A DNA stretch of 64,000 bases from Coprinellus micaceus (taxonomy: Eukaryota > Basidiomycota > Agaricomycetes > Agaricales > Psathyrellaceae): assembly GCA_951394405.1 (NCBI GenBank), contig OX596341.1:2108001-2172000 (forward strand), given 5' to 3'. The notes below the pieces were generated by a model. That model worked only from the letters and a program-made list of their open reading frames with translations. It did not search any database and was not told the DNA's origin. Position 1 is the first letter of the stretch. Each line of letters starts with the position of its first letter. Both the position numbers and the translations under genes were made by a program. Positions 22,949 to 32,863 of this stretch are shown here, in pieces.

Positions 22949-23944
22949 TCACCTCTTCAGACCAGCCAGATCGCCGTTAAATACGTTGGCATCCCCAGGG
23001 CTGGGGCTGGCAGAGTTAGAGTACTGCCAGAAGGTGTGGAAGCTACACAGCACGGCATTGGCACCAAGCCGAAACGATTGGGCGACAGAGAACTCACCTC
23101 CAACCGTTAGGAAGGGTCCCAACGGCCGACGCGTAACGAGCGATCCAGAGAGGGTTCGTCGAGCCGAAAGAGCCGTTGTTACCGGTGCAGGTCTTCCACC
23201 AGTCGGTGGTGGTGTATATCACTGAAGATGAGAGTGAGTCACGCCTTCAAGAATTGAGGAGGCACGGACTGCAAAGGCCTGGGGCTTACCTGGATAGACT
23301 CCAGTCTTGGACTTGTAAGTATTGGAGAAGTCTCTGATCCAGCTGACCATAGCCGCTTGAGTCTTACCATAGCAGGTGGCGCCATAAGGGTTGTCTGATT
23401 GAGCCCATTCAGCAGGGCTGTCTGAGCGCCGGTGAGCGCCGGTGACTTACACTCAATATCCAAAGCGCCTGGCAGGGTAATTCCATCAGAGCTCCAACCA
23501 CCTGAGTTATCATCGATGAGTCCAACGGCAATGGTGTACGTGAAAGGTACGGACCACCGTTGGCAACGAAGTACATGGCCTGAGCTGCCCCTGTGCTGAC
23601 ATCGGGGCGTGCAAAGTGGTAGCTGCCTCGGATGAGTCCGACATTGGTCGCGCCGGTATACTGAGAATTGAACTCCGGATTTTTAAAACCTAAGTATCGA
23701 GCCGTAAGGAACAGTACTTCTAGTAATATACAGGGGATATGCACTGACCCGTTCCCTCGGTGGCCTTGATATAGGCGAAGGCGATACCGTTGGACTTGAC
23801 GGTGTTCCAGTTAACGCTGGGCTGGTGACCAGAGACATCAATCCCGTAGGGATTGGCGCGCATCGCGAGTGCAGTGCTATCGGAGGGTGATGCGAGAGCG
23901 GCCACAGCCACAGACAGGACAGAGAATGCTTTGAGTAGAACCAT
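22949..23944 (-). CDS. Secreted GH25 lysozyme (copy 2)
   Basis: Seen: exons 23944-23749, 23689-23555, 23501-23451, 23394-23290, 23221-23098 and 23042-22949 give 234 aa. The start is the ATG opening a good signal peptide ([20 protein letters not shown]). A longer in-frame extension upstream is ignored because it would bury the signal. The domain has [27 protein letters not shown] and FWQYSNSAS, so the catalytic acids are kept. Compared with copy 1, the Ser/Thr linker is shorter. Expected to be an extracellular muramidase. Intron 3 (23450-23395) holds a tandem 10-base repeat. Confidence 0.94.
23424..23443. repeat. Tandem 10-base repeat in a GH25 intron
   Basis: GAGCGCCGGT occurs twice in direct succession inside intron 3 of GH25 copy 2. 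Copy 1 lacks it. Probably a slippage duplication. Confidence 0.8.
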
Positions 23945-24675
23945 TCCGTGAAAAGTAGGTGCTGGGTAATGGGACAGTGAAGCTAAAGGAGTGACGGTCC
24001 CCCTCAATTTATGCAAATCAATAGATTGATTAACAGCCATGACCTTGTGGCACTTGGGGAGTGGACGAGGCCTCTGTATCGAGGCCTTGTCTAGGGGCAT
24101 GGTAGATGGACGGATTCCTCCACTTCATGTCCTTCCATGTCATCGAGGCGACGGTGCGACGCGCGGTCTTGGAATGATGGAAGTGCTTTCATGGTAACGT
24201 TCGCGGCTGGTGGGTTCCCGGGTTTGCTTTGTCGGCCTTGACAGTTCACACATGCGACCCTACTCCACATGCCACGCTCTGTGGCGAGCTTGTCCCTCGA
24301 CGATCTTACGACGTGTGCGCACTGCGAAGAACGCCCAAACGATATGATAAGCTCTTCTCATTTTTCAAAGAACTAGAGACGTTACCGTCATGCATATCTC
24401 CTACCAGATGTCTGGTCGCTGTGTGGGTACCCCTAATCCCAGGAACCTCCAATAGCGAGAGCAGGGGCTGGGTCTGGAGAATCCTGTTAAGAATCAGAGT
24501 GCAGTTGGACAGATCTGAGCCGTGGTATGTGCTTCGAAAGGTGGAAAAGAAAGCGAAGATCGAGTTGGGGGGCGACAAATTGAATGATATGTGTTGAGAA
24601 GCAGAGCTATGAACTCATTCAGCTGACTTATTGTCGCATACACGGCACTGTCGGTGGTGCGTGCTGTCCAGGCCC
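23945..24675. other. Upstream region of GH25 copy 2 and 3' side of Tah18
   Basis: Holds the 13-base element at 24041-24053. Open frames at 24229-24597 have no motif. Nothing else recognised. Confidence 0.5.
24041..24053. promoter_or_regulatory. Duplicated upstream element of GH25 copy 2
   Basis: Second copy of GACCTTGTGGCAC, 97 bases before the ATG at 23944 (minus strand). Confidence 0.5.
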
Positions 24676-26871
24676 TCAACTCCAGCACTCTTCCGTCAAC
24701 CTTCCTTCCTTCAGCAGAGCATTCACATAATCCTTCGCACCCTCCTCGCTGTAGCCACCGTGTTCGACTGCAGCCTTCGAGATCGCCTCTTTAACGGCCA
24801 TTGGCATTTTGTTCGAAGACCTAATCATCGAAGTAATGAGTAAGGAACTTTCCGTTGCACCGAACCGAAAACGTCACATACCCAGAGATGTAGATCCATG
24901 CCTCCCCGTCGTTGACCAATCGCCAGATACGTTCAGAATCCTCCAAGATACGATCTTGGACATATGTCCGCTTAACACCTTCTGGCCCATCTCTCGAGAA
25001 CGCTGTCCGATATTCAAGCGCTCCTGCCTCGGCCAAACTGCGCCACTGTTCCCCGTAGTGCTGATCCTTAGCCTCAGATCGACATCCAAAATATAAGGTG
25101 TTCGCTGAAACGAACTGTCAAAATAGAATCCATGGCATATGAAGGGCAACCGCCAAGTACCTTTGGCCCCTCTTCGAACCCTCTCCTCTATGAGTGCCCT
25201 CATCGGGGCTACGCCCGTTCCTGGCCCTATGCAAATCACTGGGGTGGCGTCACTGGGAGGCAGCCGAATGAGGCCCTTGAGGAAGCCGATCTTTAGCGCA
25301 TCACCTGGTCGGAGTTGTGCGAGATATGAAGTGCACACGCCTCTCCGGGGTACTTTGAGCTTCGTGCGGTACTTGACTATAGCAATGCACAGATGGACTT
25401 GGTGCGGGTGTTCCTGAGGATCGTCTCCGTTAGTTAAAAGCGTAAAACGTCATGAGGGAGCGGGGTACCTGGATCGAGCTCGCGATTGAGAAATGGCGCG
25501 GTCTAAGTGGGGGAAAGACGTCGAATATGTAGTCGATTGGGATTCTGACGTTACGGAATTCCGCCAGGACCTCTTTGATCGTCCTCCTGACCTTCTGGCA
25601 GTACTCGTAAAGTTCATCCTATCACAGGGTTAGATTAGAATGAAGGAGATTGCCGAAAGCAAGCTTACAGCGCCCTGTGGTGAAAGGAAGTCGTCGAGCT
25701 TCTCCGTTTCGAGCTCTTCCTCGCTGAAGTACCGTAAATATTGAAAGAAATTACGTCGAGGAACGGCATTAAAGTCCAAATATCGAGTAAATATTTCCCT
25801 GAGCGTGCTAATTTGGGGAAGAAAATCGGGGAGTGATTGGTCTGTCGCAGGAGATTTTGTCAGGATCCATGGTGAAGACAGAGAGGTCAATTGTACCTTC
25901 GGCATGGCGTCGAACGACATAGGGAACGTCAGCTTTGTCTGACCAGTGTAAGATCTCAAGGAAGGATTCGACGTCGTCGTTAGTTGCAACGGGGTGTATA
26001 ACGGCTACGTCTCCGGGATCGTACTGGATGTCGTCCTGGAAATCGAACTCAAAGTGCCTGGCGTCTTGATACCAATCTGAAGCCGTTATCCTTTCGTTTA
26101 CTTTGACCCAGGCCTGACGGTATCTTGGGTCCTTGGATAGCGGGTCGACAACATCCTTGAGCTTGTCCGCAGTTGTCTCTCCAAGGACAACGCGTGACGG
26201 AGGTTTCGAAGGCGAAACCGGCTCAACCCCGGTTGGCAAAGGAGCGATATTCAGTAGCGTGCTGAGCAAAGTTTCAGTCCACGGGTGAAGGACTTCGTCT
26301 ATTCTGGATACTTCCCGTTAGACAAGGTTAGGCCAAGAGCAACGCTACGCCGTACCCCAATTGGTCCTGTTCGTTTGCCTCTCCTCGTGGACATATTTCG
26401 GTCGCACCCAACGAATGCATCCTTCTGGAAAGCAACTTGGCTGCCCAACAGAACCTCTCGTACGAACTGTCGCCCAAACCGAGTACGGCAAAGGGAAGTC
26501 CCTCGAAGAGGTCTTCTGGCAGATCGGAGCGAAGCAGCGTGTTCCATAGCGCCGTCATTGAACGGGGTTCGACGCCAGAGCCAGTGGTGGCCAGCACAAA
26601 GACGACGAGAGGTTCCTCTATCAGATCGGGCTGGGATTTGTGAGGACTCTATTTGGGCGATGGAGGACCGAATTAGCCCACATACCAAAGAATAAGAATC
26701 AACATTCACGACTCGACAGCGAAAAGCTATCCGTCGGCACTGGCGGGCGATGTAATCTGCGCAATCTTGGGCATTTCCTGTCTCTGTTGCATAGAGAATG
26801 AGTAGTTCTCTTGCTGGCTCGCGCTCAGCGTCGACATGGTCCAGCTCGTCGTGTCCAGAGTCGCTGCTCAT
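24676..26871 (-). CDS. TAH18: NADPH-dependent diflavin oxidoreductase, Tah18/NDOR1 type
   Basis: Seen: exons 26871-26686, 26630-26356, 26303-25897, 25841-25669, 25618-25469, 25413-25161, 25104-24882 and 24820-24676 give 603 aa, the normal family length. The FMN domain has LLILYATETGNAQD and LATTGSGVEPRSM. The FAD domain has RHFSIASSI. The NADPH part has GPGTGVAPMRALIEER and TLYFGCRSEAKDQ. The C-terminus is typical (WIYISGSSNKMP ... RLTEECWS). There is no N-terminal membrane anchor, unlike P450 reductase. Known role: with Dre2 it passes electrons to the cytosolic iron-sulfur assembly machinery. It sits between two P450 genes, but I see no sign that it serves them. Divergent from LCL3, 182 bases away. 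Confidence 0.95.
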
Positions 26872-27053
26872 CGTTAGAGTCAGCGACCTGGATCTGATAA
26901 GATTTCTTCCCACCCAGCCCAGCGCGTGGGAAAATAGATCAAACGCCCCTATTTTGACATTTCGTCATGGCTTGCTACACGAGTTCATTCCGGACCACAA
27001 CCTCTAGGGCGACAACATTTCAGCTCGTAGCTGCATACCCTCCAGAAGTATCT
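26872..27053. promoter_or_regulatory. Short bidirectional promoter between Tah18 and LCL3
   Basis: Only 182 bases separate the two ATGs, which point away from each other, so promoter and both 5' UTRs must share this stretch. No TATA box was seen. The frame of LCL3 is open further upstream, but the later ATG gives the usual LCL3 N-terminus. Confidence 0.6.
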
Positions 27054-28263
27054 ATGTGGCCGTGGGGCTCCACAGAGGACCCGAAACCTCGCAGGCCCGA
27101 GTCGAAACCACTCAAACCAACCTTGAAAGTATTGGAGAATGTGTTGCCTCCCTCAGCAGCACAGGCTCTGCTCCCCCCTGTGGAGGCACTCTTGATCAAG
27201 GAGGAGAAAAGGCTCGAGTCCGTACCTCGCGTCTCGCTTGCCGCAACCTCTTTTGCCTTTGGGTGCATCGCGACCCTAGCTGGGGCCAAGCTTCTTCGCC
27301 ATCGTTTTAGGAGGCTGAAGAATGCGAACTGGATCACGCCCGACTGGTTAGGTGGCAAAAGGGTCATCAGGGGCGTCGTTACGAGGTCAGCGATGAGGCT
27401 TCTCTTGCCTATACATCAGGTTTAATAAACCGCAGAGTAGGTGACGGGGATAACTTCCGCCTGTACCACACCACTGCGTTGGGAGGCCACCGCTGGCCGC
27501 TTCGTTTTAGGTCCATTCCGAACACCCGAGGTGTGCACTTTGCGAGTCAACCACGCCTACTCTAACACCCTTGACAGCGGGACTTTCTGAGAACACCATC
27601 CATATCCGGTTGGCCGGAGTCGACGCCCCAGAGGTGCGTTGCCTCTTGTTCCAAAGCCGTCACGACCTTATAGACAGGCCCCACATTTCGGCAAAATTGG
27701 ACAACCTTTCGCTATTGAGAGCAGACAATGGCTGAGCGATAAGATACTGAACAATAGCGTATACTGTCAGTTGATGCGTCGAGACCAGTACGGTCGCGTT
27801 GTGAGTCCCCCCTTCTAGCCTAAATCCTCGAAATGTTGATAGGCCACCATAGGTTGCGCATGTGTATCTCCCCTTCCAACTTTTCAAGTGGATACCATTC
27901 TATCGAGGGCGCGACGTGTCACTGGAAATGGTGAAGGCAGGTTGGGCCGAAATCTACGAGCAAAGCGGGGCCGAATACGGGAGGATTGGGTTGGAAGAGT
28001 TCAAACGGCAGCAAGCCAAAGCAGAGTAAGAGTCCCCTCGCTTCCCTAGTCACCCGATATGTAGCTGAAATTGGCGTTTTAGAGCTGCGCGGTTGGGGAA
28101 GTGGGTGAACGGAAAGACCGAGAGTCCTGCAGAATTCAAGAAGCGGGTTGGTCAATCCTCCCCTGACGCTGATCTGGAGTCGGGTGGGCTGGAGCCTGAA
28201 GGGACAGGACGCCGAAAACGGAAGCCCAGAGGGTTTCTATCGAAGCTGTTTGCGGCTCGGTAG
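27054..28263 (+). CDS. LCL3: LCL3-type membrane-anchored endonuclease (SNase fold)
   Basis: Seen: exons 27054-27385, 27436-27530, 27578-27633, 27678-27800, 27853-28025 and 28083-28263 give 319 aa. The ATG chosen gives MWPW, as in other fungal LCL3 proteins (usually MPWP or similar). Residues about 60-80 form one membrane helix, followed by a basic stretch. The staphylococcal-nuclease-like domain has VGDGDNFRLYHT, HIRLAGVDAPE (Arg and Glu of the active site) and RGRDVSLEMVKAGWAEIYE (second Arg). A basic tail ends RRKRKPRGFLSKLF. Known: yeast LCL3 is a mitochondrion-associated nuclease homologue. The substrate is not known. All junctions close in frame. Confidence 0.95.
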
Positions 28264-28677
28264 CGCTCGGCAGTCGTCAGAGACCAGGTCAAACCTGAGT
28301 CAATACCCATAACGTTTTATATCCACCTGCAAATATACTGAACCTTTGTTTTGATCGCCCTCCCCGTGCTTCTGCCATCCCAGAATTCTAGCCCCTCCGG
28401 AACGGGGCCACCTTTCTGTGACGAACTCAAAGTCTACGGTGTCTCCGACAGTCTCTGGAGGCGCCCGAGACGTCGAGACCAGTGTGTGTCGCCTGCTTGT
28501 CCCCTAGTACGTCATTCGCCACTGTCCTCATTCCCCCTTTACTAACCCGACCGATATATAAACCGAGCTGGGAGAGAGATAGTCCACAACCAATAATCTG
28601 AGTCTGCCCGTGTCAACACTCCTGTCTCTCGTGACCTGACCCCTTTCCTAACCCCATCCTCACTACTGCCCTTTACC
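28264..28677. other. Intergenic, promoter of the small GPI-type protein
   Basis: A good TATA box at 28555-28562; otherwise nothing distinctive. Pyrimidine-rich just before the ATG. Confidence 0.5.
28555..28562 (+). promoter_or_regulatory. TATA box
   Basis: TATATAAA, 116 bases upstream of the ATG at 28678. Perfect TATA boxes tend to mark strongly regulated fungal genes. Confidence 0.5.
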
Positions 28678-29076
28678 ATGAGGCTCACCTCCGTCCTCTC
28701 AGTCCTCGCTGTGCTGTTCGGTCTGGCTGCTGCGCAGGCAAACATCACCAACACTACTACCGCTGGGCTGGAACCTGCTTCGTGAGTTTACCCACCCATT
28801 CCAGCATTCTCCGAGGCGTCGATGTTCATCCTATAAAGAAATATCACTTTGCCGTCCTCGGAAACAAGCACTGGCGCTGGTGCCGGCAGCTCCTCTACCC
28901 AGTCGGCCCAGGCGGCGAGCCCGTCCACACAATCAGGAGGGGGCCCAGGCACCTCGATTGTGCTTCAATCGTCGCCCACCTCGACCTCGGGTTCTGGAGC
29001 AGCTGGCCTGTCCAGTTCGAATGGTCTCGCTATCGGCGGGGTTTTAGCAGGGATTATTGCTTTTGGAATGGCTTAA
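28678..29076 (+). CDS. Small Ser/Thr-rich secreted protein, probable GPI anchor
   Basis: Seen: exon 1 is 28678-28781 and exon 2 is 28839-29076, giving 113 aa. A signal peptide (MRLTSVLSVLAVLFGLAAAQ) is followed by NITNTTTAGLEPASNIT with three N-glycosylation sites, then a Ser/Thr/Gly/Ala-rich stretch. A small-residue site (SSSNG) precedes the hydrophobic C-terminus LAIGGVLAGIIAFGMA, as in GPI-anchored proteins. The intron uses an AAG acceptor; the earlier CAG would make it only 24 bases. No known domain. Inference: an O-glycosylated cell-surface protein of unknown role. A TATA box lies upstream. Confidence 0.8.
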
Positions 29077-29381
29077 GGAGATGCCAGCGTGCCACGAACC
29101 TTTCCTGGAGGTGCGTTACAATCCCTGGCCGACGCCATTCGTTGTGTCCCTTGATTGACCGATTCGGCCGTAGTCATGCAATGTGCAGCGAAGAAGAAGG
29201 TTGATTAAAGTTGTAAATGTAGCTAGTGTTGACCATGCAGATTTTGAGCTACTCCTTCTCTTTTCGTGAGATTAGCGGGAGCGCTGGCGGTTACAGTAGA
29301 TAAATATCCAAGCAACGGGGTATGATATCAACAAATGGGTGGAAGGCCTAACGCAGTCGAAAGCTGCCAGAGATGTATCAG
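29077..29381. other. Convergent 3' regions
   Basis: Between the GPI-type gene and the stop of the second P450. Nothing distinctive seen. Confidence 0.5.
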
Positions 29382-31927
29382 CTACACCCGACTCTGCGCA
29401 GTCTGAGAAGTCGAAGGCTTCGCGCGGACACCAACATGCAGAGGGCCCTTTGTAAACACGAATCTATCCTCCATCTCATCCTCCCATTGTGTTCCGTGTT
29501 GCTCTCCGACCTTGCTCCCCTCGGAGTCCTGACTCGACTGGAAGAAGTCGAACCTGGTCACCAAATGTGCTATCACATATCGAACTTCCAAGAGTGCGAG
29601 GGGCTTCCCAGCGCAGTTCGCTGGGCCATACGAGAAGGGAATAAACGCTTCTCTATCCGTTTTGAAGATCGGCTGGGACCCCACGTCTCCCTTCAGATCT
29701 GGGGCGGATGAAGTCGAAGCCGGGAACGCGTTGGGGGCGAGCCAACGATCTGGGATGAAGGAATCTGGGTAAGGCGAGAAGTACCGTGGATCGCGGTGGA
29801 GACAATAGGGCGGAACGATGACACCCGTGCCTTCTGGTATGAAGCTAAGGCGAGCGTGTTGCGCATGAAGCAACAACGAAGGTCGCGAAGTGGTTGTGGG
29901 GACGGAAAGAAGAAGACAAGAGATCTCGGGTTAGCACGCGACCACCGGAGGGAGAGGAACTCCTGTCCACGTACATGTCATCTCCAAGCATCTTGCCCCC
30001 GCTTCCCTTCAGTGGGCCGCGCTGGATCGAGGATGGAACGGGCGGAAGTAAACGCATGGCCTCGTTTCTAGTGCGTAAAAGGGAGAGGAAATCAGTTCGG
30101 GGTTCGGGAACGATGCGAGGTAGCAAGAAACGAGGAGAGAAAGGAAATTCGAATACGGGCAGGCAAAGAAGATACCGACATCACCGCGTTCAGATAGTGC
30201 AGGTTTTGAAGCTTCTCTACTTCAATTATCCGTCGGTCATCACAGTCTATCGCTGGGAAGGCCTCTTCTAACTCTTCAGCCAGTCGGCGATGGGCATGAG
30301 GGTGGCGGAGAAGGAGGGACATGACGCTGCTCATGACGGAGGCCGATGTGTCGGAGCCAGCAATGATGATGAGTGTGGAATCGGTCACTGCTTCAGACAG
30401 TTGCGCCTCATACGAGCTCGGGTTCGTCGGATCGCCTTTCGATTCGTACTGTGGAGAGTGCATGCGTCAATATCAATGATTTTCGAATGTAGTGAATGTG
30501 ATAGTTGTAATGCAACGCACCAAGTGATAGAACAGATCCTTGCTCTTCACGGGGGTTTCGGTACGACGTTTGGCTTGGTCCATGGCGAAACGAGCGAATT
30601 GGCGCATTCCCGAGCTAAAGAAGGGGATGGACTGAAACATGACGGCTACCCATAACGCGTGCTGAATGATACTCTGATTCCTGTGGTTCGGAGAAAGGTG
30701 AAGAGCGTTAGAGAAACGATTGAGAACGCGAGAAATGCGAGACTTGCGTCAAACCCTTCTCCATGCCTTGCCATATTCCTTGAGCATCCTGGTCTCGCAT
30801 GAGCTCGAAGCCCCCACCGAACCTGATTAAATAATAGAAAACGCGATTAAACGGTGGTCAGAAGATAGCATCTTAGATGGGGAAACCGGATCCCTTACGC
30901 CATGTCCCCCATAAAATCGAACCTAAAGAGTGATCCACGCATTAGACCGAAACCAAAAGTAATTGTTGCGAGTAATGGTCTCGGGGATTGGAACTCACGC
31001 AAAGAAGCTTATCCACTTGGCCAAATCAACCATGCCCACGCCGCTCGCCGCATTCCTACACTGTTCTTCCAGATGCTCGCAGAGTTCCTGGGTCCTCTTC
31101 GTGAGGGTTTCTTGGTAGTCCTTCAAAGGGTCAGAGGAAAAGGCCTCATTCCATCGTCGCCGGAGCTGAGCGTGGACCTTGAGGTCGCGAACATCGATGA
31201 CGGCGTGATATTCTCGGTCTTTGCCCAGCTGACGGTTCCTTCTCGCGTCCCAGACTGTAAAGCAAGGAAGGATAAAAAGCTTAGTTAAGTAAACGAAACC
31301 CCAGGTCTGGGAGATGATGAAGAGTGAGATAAGCTTACTTGGACCCTTCGGCATCCCTCTGGTACCGAGAATAAAGGGGATCAGCTTCTTTTCATTTATC
31401 GAGAGGTCGTTGGGGCCTTAACGCTCTTCGGTCAGTCGAGTTGTAATGACACAGGGGACGGGGAAGGTGTGCAGATCGAGAATGTAAATATGACCTCACT
31501 CACCGATGCGCACGATAGGGCCATAGGTATCATGCAGACTCTTGTAATAGAGGTGCAGCTTGCCTCGATATGCGAGGTAGATAATCCAAAGCTTGCTTAT
31601 TTTGCAGAGGAGCGGGCCCGGATACCGGGACAGGGGGTGCAGGGGTGATAACCGGTAGGCCATCATACAAGAGAGAAGCAGAGCATAGAAGGCGAAGAAA
31701 GATGGCATGCACGAGGCGAGTCCATAGACGGGGCTGACGAGATTCAGGTAGTTCTTTAGCGAGATCGAGAGAGTGGGCACGACGACGAGCAGGGTGGTGA
31801 CGGTCGGCACGTCGACGGGCTCCTTTTCCTTGAAATAGAGGTACACGACCTGCATGTGCAACGCGGTCAGCGATGTATCAACTAGAATGCAGATGCGACG
31901 TACTACAGAGGCCAAGAGGTGAAGCAT
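29382..31927 (-). CDS. Cytochrome P450 monooxygenase (copy 2)
   Basis: Seen: exons 31927-31904, 31849-31504, 31416-31339, 31254-30999, 30922-30899, 30822-30748, 30680-30521, 30448-30180, 30067-29975 and 29844-29382 give 595 aa. Motifs: hydrophobic N-terminus, YPGPLLCK, AGSDTSA in the I-helix, ExxR as EAMR, PDRW, and the heme loop FSYGPANCAG with the Cys near 521. Exons 3, 5, 6, 7 and 8 have the same lengths as in copy 1 (78, 24, 75, 160, 269), and all introns fall at matching places. An insert of about 20 residues follows PDRW. The intron after exon 6 starts with GC (donor GCAAGT at 30747). Substrate unknown. Confidence 0.93.
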
Positions 31928-32863
31928 GTTGAGGACGGGCAGGCAGTAGTGATGGGGTACCTGTACCAGAGGTGGTATATATAGGTCACCTCGCAAGGCG
32001 AGTACTGGGGTCGGTCAATCACAAAAATAGTGGGCTCCAAAGGTTGGTCGGGGAGTGAGTAATCGTCGCCGAGGAGGTGGGCAGAGGGAGCCACAAGGTT
32101 CAGTCCCGGGGGGTGGTAGCGTACATTTTAAACGGCCCAGGTTAGAAGAGCGTTTAGGAAGGACCTCAATATGTACATAACACCAACAAGCCCGATGAGC
32201 CGCAAAGCCGTTACCGTCGCCTGACAGCGCTGTAAGAACGGGTTACGCATTTCGTCACATTCAGTACGTCAACAGGACGACATTGCAGGCCAGCAGAAAA
32301 AGGAAATGGAGACTAGGAGAGTGAGATCTGAATCGAAGCTTTACCCTCAAGGTATGCCGCGATAGAAGGAGGGAGAAGCAGAAGCCAAACTGAAGTCCAG
32401 ATGAGATGAACTGCCGCGTGTAGCCAGAGCAATTATCTCTTTTCTGCGGCAACATCGCTGTGAGATCCGGCTTGCGCCTTCTGCATAGTAACGCCGAAGC
32501 CCAGGTCATAAGTAGCAGCTTCAACGCGCCCTAGCCTCCTATACGGAGGGCCAAGTCGGTAAAGTGAGAAGCCGGACGGGAGATTGAGTCTGAGAAAATT
32601 GAGTCAGTTTGGGTGAGGTATGATGAAATCGCTGGGGAACATACCTTCTCTTTCCGAGGACATGCTAAAGATCCGGCCTGCAGGTGAAGCTCGTCGCCTT
32701 CGTACCCCTCGAGGGCTCGAGACTATGTCCGGACCTTTCATAATGGCGGTACGCGGGCAAGTGCTGCCACGTTAAGCGCCCACAACAATGTCACGCTGTA
32801 CAAACAAGGTCATGCGTGTGACATTTGTCACGCATCTCCTCCTCCCCGACCTCCGTTGAACAT
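31928..32863. other. Divergent promoter region, P450 copy 2 and BAF60
   Basis: 936 bases with a TATA run near the P450 start and no recognisable gene. The minus frame at 32261-32524 has a hydrophobic composition but no motif or start context. Confidence 0.5.
31976..31983 (-). promoter_or_regulatory. TATA box of P450 copy 2
   Basis: TATATATA, 49 bases upstream of the ATG at 31927. The spacing is similar to the TATAAG of copy 1. Confidence 0.45.

Noticed and set aside
23720..24100. N-terminal extension of GH25 copy 2 to 24100
   Set aside because: The longer frame would place about 50 residues before a clear signal peptide; the ATG at 23944 matches copy 1.
19024..31927. Secondary-metabolite cluster formed by P450s and a diflavin reductase
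   Set aside because: No backbone synthase, no other tailoring enzymes or cluster regulator. The reductase has Tah18 features and no membrane anchor, so it is not a P450 reductase.
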